Shown here piece after piece: positions 61,350 through 64,000 of a DNA stretch of 64,000 nucleotides (the stretch's first letter is position 1; the number at the start of each line of letters is the position of its first letter). Origin of the DNA: Emticicia oligotrophica DSM 17448 (GTDB taxonomy: Bacteria; Bacteroidota; Bacteroidia; Cytophagales; Spirosomataceae). The stretch is from positions 2,046,001 to 2,110,000 of the forward strand of contig NC_018748.1 of assembly GCF_000263195.1 (NCBI RefSeq), in the 5' to 3' direction. The position numbers and the translations under genes were made by a program. The notes beneath the pieces are model-generated. The model made no database searches, was not told the DNA's origin, and saw nothing but the letters and a program-made list of their open reading frames with translations.

Positions 61350-62819
61350 GCTTAGTTGTGTGCCTAAAGAACCATTTAAAACTGTATTAGAGTCATAACT
61401 AATGTTGAATGTGAAAAAGTATTTTTGATACATAAATTGTGAGGATTGAAGTATTGAAAATTGTTTAGTTTTAAGGAGGGGAGTGCCAAAGATTCCATAA
61501 TTTTTTGTAAAACTTGCTTTTGTAGTTAGAGAATATCTACTTATGTTATATTTAACACCTGTAATTACTCCTCGGACTTTATTATTTAGAATAAATGATG
61601 GTAAGTAGAATTTTGTTAAGTCAGAGTAATTAGCAAAATTATTAACAGGGATTGTATAAAATGGTAACATAAAGGGAGTCCCAATTGTATTGTTTTTATA
61701 TGTCCAATTATAAAGGGTATTATTAAAGTAGTTGTCTCTTCCTCTAAGTTCAGGGATTGTGCTTTCACTTGATAAATCTCCCCCCTGATTGGTAGTATTT
61801 AAATATTCTATATTTAGTCCAATTAACCCAGTTTTATTTTTTGTTTTTATGGAAAGACCAAGAATACCATCATTAATATTGCTTAAATAATATAGACTAC
61901 CGTCATCATATATGCTCTGTCTATAAATAAAGATTGTACTTTGGGGTAATTCTATTTCCATTCCAATATCAATACTCCCTAAATGATTTCCTGTTCTATT
62001 CCATGCATCATTAATAGGTACACCTTTTATATCGGTTCCTCCTTCGTTATTTAAACTGATACCAGTAATTACATTTAAATAAGTATTAAAATCATTTCCA
62101 TAACTGGTAATTAACTTTTCTGTTTGAGGTTCAATATATGGCTTATTGGGTTTTCCCCCCCACTGGACTTGATGATTGAAGCCACCATATAGTTTTATTC
62201 TCCAATTTGGTTTGCCGATTCTCCCATAAAGAGTTTTTTGATGTAAAAAAAAATCATTGGTTTCTCCCTGGTTTCCAAACCAACCATGTGCAAAGCTCCC
62301 CTTTATTGAGATTAAACCATGACCAACTATAGAGGTATAGTTAGGTATTGAAATTTGAATTTTTGGAATAGGGAGTGCATTCCCAGACCAGACATAAGGC
62401 CCAGATGAAAGCATGGTATCTGCTAAACCTACAAGCTCTTTCCTTCTACCTGCATAGAATTCAAATGCTCCAAAACGCACTTTTAAGTATGCTTCTTGCA
62501 ATAAAAAATTACTTTTTTTACCAGCATTAATGACTGCCCCTAAGCCATACCCATAATCAAATTTTTTAAGTTTATTTTTTTTGAGAATCGTTGTGGAATC
62601 ATACTCTTTATGTGTACTACTTCTTACAGTGAAAAAATTGCTTTCAAATGGTACAATGCCATATTGCTTGGAGCGAAGCCAAAAAGGGGTGGTTCCAGAT
62701 GTAGATAAATATGTGCCAACTTCTAAATGATACTTATTTCTCGAGAAGAAGTTTTGTGCAAAAGAATTAATCGCACTAATATTTATTATTAGTACGTAGA
62801 TATGGAACTTTCTAATCAT
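61332..62819 (-). CDS. Capsule assembly protein Wzi family
   Basis: This 495-aa outer-membrane beta-barrel protein has a signal peptide (MIRKFHIYVLIINISAINSFA before Q). The N-terminal EVGTYLSTSGTTPFWLRSKQ, LQEAYLKVRFGAFEFYAGRR and the later SGPYVWSGNALPIPKIQI match the Cap_assemb_Wzi family of Bacteroidota. It ends in LGTQLSLSRFF with a terminal Phe, as in beta-barrels inserted by BAM. Wzi anchors capsular or exopolysaccharide at the cell surface, which suits the adjacent glycan genes. It is translated after the T9SS cargo gene, with 6 bases between them. Confidence 0.88.
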   Translation of the reverse strand: MIRKFHIYVLIINISAINSFAQNFFSRNKYHLEVGTYLSTSGTTPFWLRSKQYGIVPFESNFFTVRSSTHKEYDSTTILKKNKLKKFDYGYGLGAVINAGKKSNFLLQEAYLKVRFGAFEFYAGRRKELVGLADTMLSSGPYVWSGNALPIPKIQISIPNYTSIVGHGLISIKGSFAHGWFGNQGETNDFFLHQKTLYGRIGKPNWRIKLYGGFNHQVQWGGKPNKPYIEPQTEKLITSYGNDFNTYLNVITGISLNNEGGTDIKGVPINDAWNRTGNHLGSIDIGMEIELPQSTIFIYRQSIYDDGSLYYLSNINDGILGLSIKTKNKTGLIGLNIEYLNTTNQGGDLSSESTIPELRGRDNYFNNTLYNWTYKNNTIGTPFMLPFYTIPVNNFANYSDLTKFYLPSFILNNKVRGVITGVKYNISRYSLTTKASFTKNYGIFGTPLLKTKQFSILQSSQFMYQKYFFTFNISYDSNTVLNGSLGTQLSLSRFF

Positions 62820-62825
62820 ATTAAA

Positions 62826-64000
62826 TTACCTTATTAGCAAAAATTGTCCGGACTTTATTAGCTCTTTTCCATCATCAAGTTTTGCGTAGATTTTAAAGGA
62901 ATAGTTATCAATGGGAGCGTTTACATTCTGATATTTACCATCCCAACTTTCTGTAGCATTACTTGTTGTAAAAACAGGGTTACCCCATCGATTAAAAATT
63001 TGAAATTCAAAGTTAATGATTCTTCTTGTATTTCCTTTAACTAATAACTCATCATTTTTACCATCTCCATTGGGTGTGAATGCATCAGGTAAAAATATAC
63101 TAACATTGATTGGGATTGAAAAAATATTTGAAAAACTTTCTTTCCCATTTGACGAAGTGGCTTTGATTCTATATTTGGCCACTACTTCGAAGTTATCTAA
63201 ATTAGGAGAAAAAGTTGTTTCATTCGCATTCTTAATGGTTTCGGTATTAAGAATATTTGTTTGTTCGTCAAAAAACTGAACATAAAATTTATCAATTGCG
63301 GTCGCACCAAACGGAGAATTATTAGTCCATTCTAAATCCCTGCCAATAGTTTGCTTAAGATTAATTGTACATAAACTTGGTGAAGGGGTAGAGGTACTAC
63401 CACATTCGTCTTTAAAGCCAACCTTATAACAAAAAGATTGAGTTGAAGCGTCAATAGTAGCGTCAATAAATTGCTTATTTAAAGTACCACTATTAATAGA
63501 AGTAAGACCGCCATTTTCGACTCTGTAGAAAATATACTCCTTACGTTGCAAGGTCCAAGGGCTATTATCATTGATATTAATCTCAACTTGATTATTTTCT
63601 TTTACTGTAACTAAAGATTCCGTGATAGGGGTAGCTGCTATTTCTTTTCTATCTACACAAACCTGTTTTGAAACGCTTTTTCCAGTAAAAGCATTATAAT
63701 AAATCTGACCTTGTGTATCGGAAATAACCTGATAACAATATTTTTTTGAACAATTAACAGTTTCCTGAAAGGTTCCTCCTAGTCCATTCGCATTAATTAG
63801 TGGAAGTAGAGTGCCATTTTCTTTTTTTTGAATTTTTTGAGAGGAATTTAAATATCTTCCAAATGATGTATTATTAGAAATTCCTGTCATTTCAGTAGGA
63901 TACTCTTTCCAGGTGATTATATTAGCACTTTCTTGAGGAATGACATTATTGAGCACAACAGTACATATTTCAGCAGATTGCTCTATACCACAGGAAATAG
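62826..64000 (-). CDS. T9SS type B cargo protein (5' end beyond window)
   Basis: The frame is open from the window edge at 64000 to a stop at 62826, about 391 codons, so the N-terminus and signal peptide are outside the window. The visible part has two or three fibronectin-III-like segments (LEWTNNSPFGATAIDKFYVQ). The C-terminal gliding-motility-type domain (VSIFLPDAFTPNGDGKNDEL, FEFQIFNRWGNPVFTT, WDGKYQNVN) is the T9SS targeting signal. The last four residues are LLIR. It precedes the Wzi gene in a likely two-gene unit. The GTG at 63956 is not the true start because coding sense continues upstream. Confidence 0.85.
   Translation of the reverse strand, partial: ISCGIEQSAEICTVVLNNVIPQESANIITWKEYPTEMTGISNNTSFGRYLNSSQKIQKKENGTLLPLINANGLGGTFQETVNCSKKYCYQVISDTQGQIYYNAFTGKSVSKQVCVDRKEIAATPITESLVTVKENNQVEININDNSPWTLQRKEYIFYRVENGGLTSINSGTLNKQFIDATIDASTQSFCYKVGFKDECGSTSTPSPSLCTINLKQTIGRDLEWTNNSPFGATAIDKFYVQFFDEQTNILNTETIKNANETTFSPNLDNFEVVAKYRIKATSSNGKESFSNIFSIPINVSIFLPDAFTPNGDGKNDELLVKGNTRRIINFEFQIFNRWGNPVFTTSNATESWDGKYQNVNAPIDNYSFKIYAKLDDGKELIKSGQFLLIR

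Noticed and set aside
1-64000. CRISPR array, tRNA or rRNA genes, prophage
   Set aside because: No regularly spaced direct repeats, no tRNA-like cloverleaf with a GGTTCGAATC-type arm, no rRNA words and no phage structural genes were noticed by eye. A dedicated tRNA scan was not possible.

Overview
The window reads as chromosomal DNA of a Bacteroidota bacterium, most likely a Cytophagales-type environmental species. The grounds are a SusC/SusD outer-membrane pair, type IX secretion (T9SS) cargo with gliding-motility C-terminal domains, a PorP/SprF protein, promoters of the TTG-N17-23-TAnnTTTG type, weak or absent Shine-Dalgarno sites, and moderate to low G+C. No rRNA, tRNA, CRISPR array, prophage or intact insertion sequence was seen.

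Layout. 1-16 kb is mostly housekeeping: a truncated HupE/UreJ-like membrane protein, an AlkB-type alkane monooxygenase, prfB with an intact programmed +1 frameshift, a lipoprotein, rpsL-rpsG (closed by a terminator, without fusA), a large Asp-box beta-propeller protein, lipB, a GNAT acetyltransferase, def, a nitrilase-type amidase, a GrpB protein, a zinc-free MDR oxidoreductase, an AlbA_2 protein, a secreted SMP-30/gluconolactonase and cysS. 16-29 kb holds an ethanolamine-permease-like transporter and a minus-strand nutrient locus. Read in transcription order, that locus is a membrane-spanning LamG/Kelch/DNA-binding regulator, SusC, SusD and an FG-GAP/ASPIC lipoprotein. 29-44.5 kb carries a UbiA prenyltransferase, an ECF sigma factor, a TIM-barrel isomerase, an SLC45-like MFS transporter, a prohibitin, kdsC, pbpC, a CAT-type permease, a divergent PorP/SprF and T9SS-cargo pair, and ruvB.

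44.7-64 kb is a surface-glycan island, visibly more A+T rich. It contains a DUF2061-APS kinase fusion and a sulfotransferase (PAPS supply and use), two FkbM-type methyltransferases, GT9 and GT4 glycosyltransferases, a MurJ/Wzx-type flippase and a Wzy-type polymerase. A PglC/PglD/PglE/PglF-like set implies a di-N-acetylbacillosamine-type first sugar on undecaprenyl phosphate. A capsule-assembly Wzi protein and a second T9SS cargo protein follow. A trimeric-adhesin-like head protein with its own promoter and terminator sits between pglE and pglF.

Intergenic spaces carry at least two families of REP-like palindromes with compensatory base changes between copies. The least conventional signals are the one-component LamG/Kelch regulator upstream of SusCD, the predicted sulfated bacillosamine-type glycan pathway, and the palindrome families.
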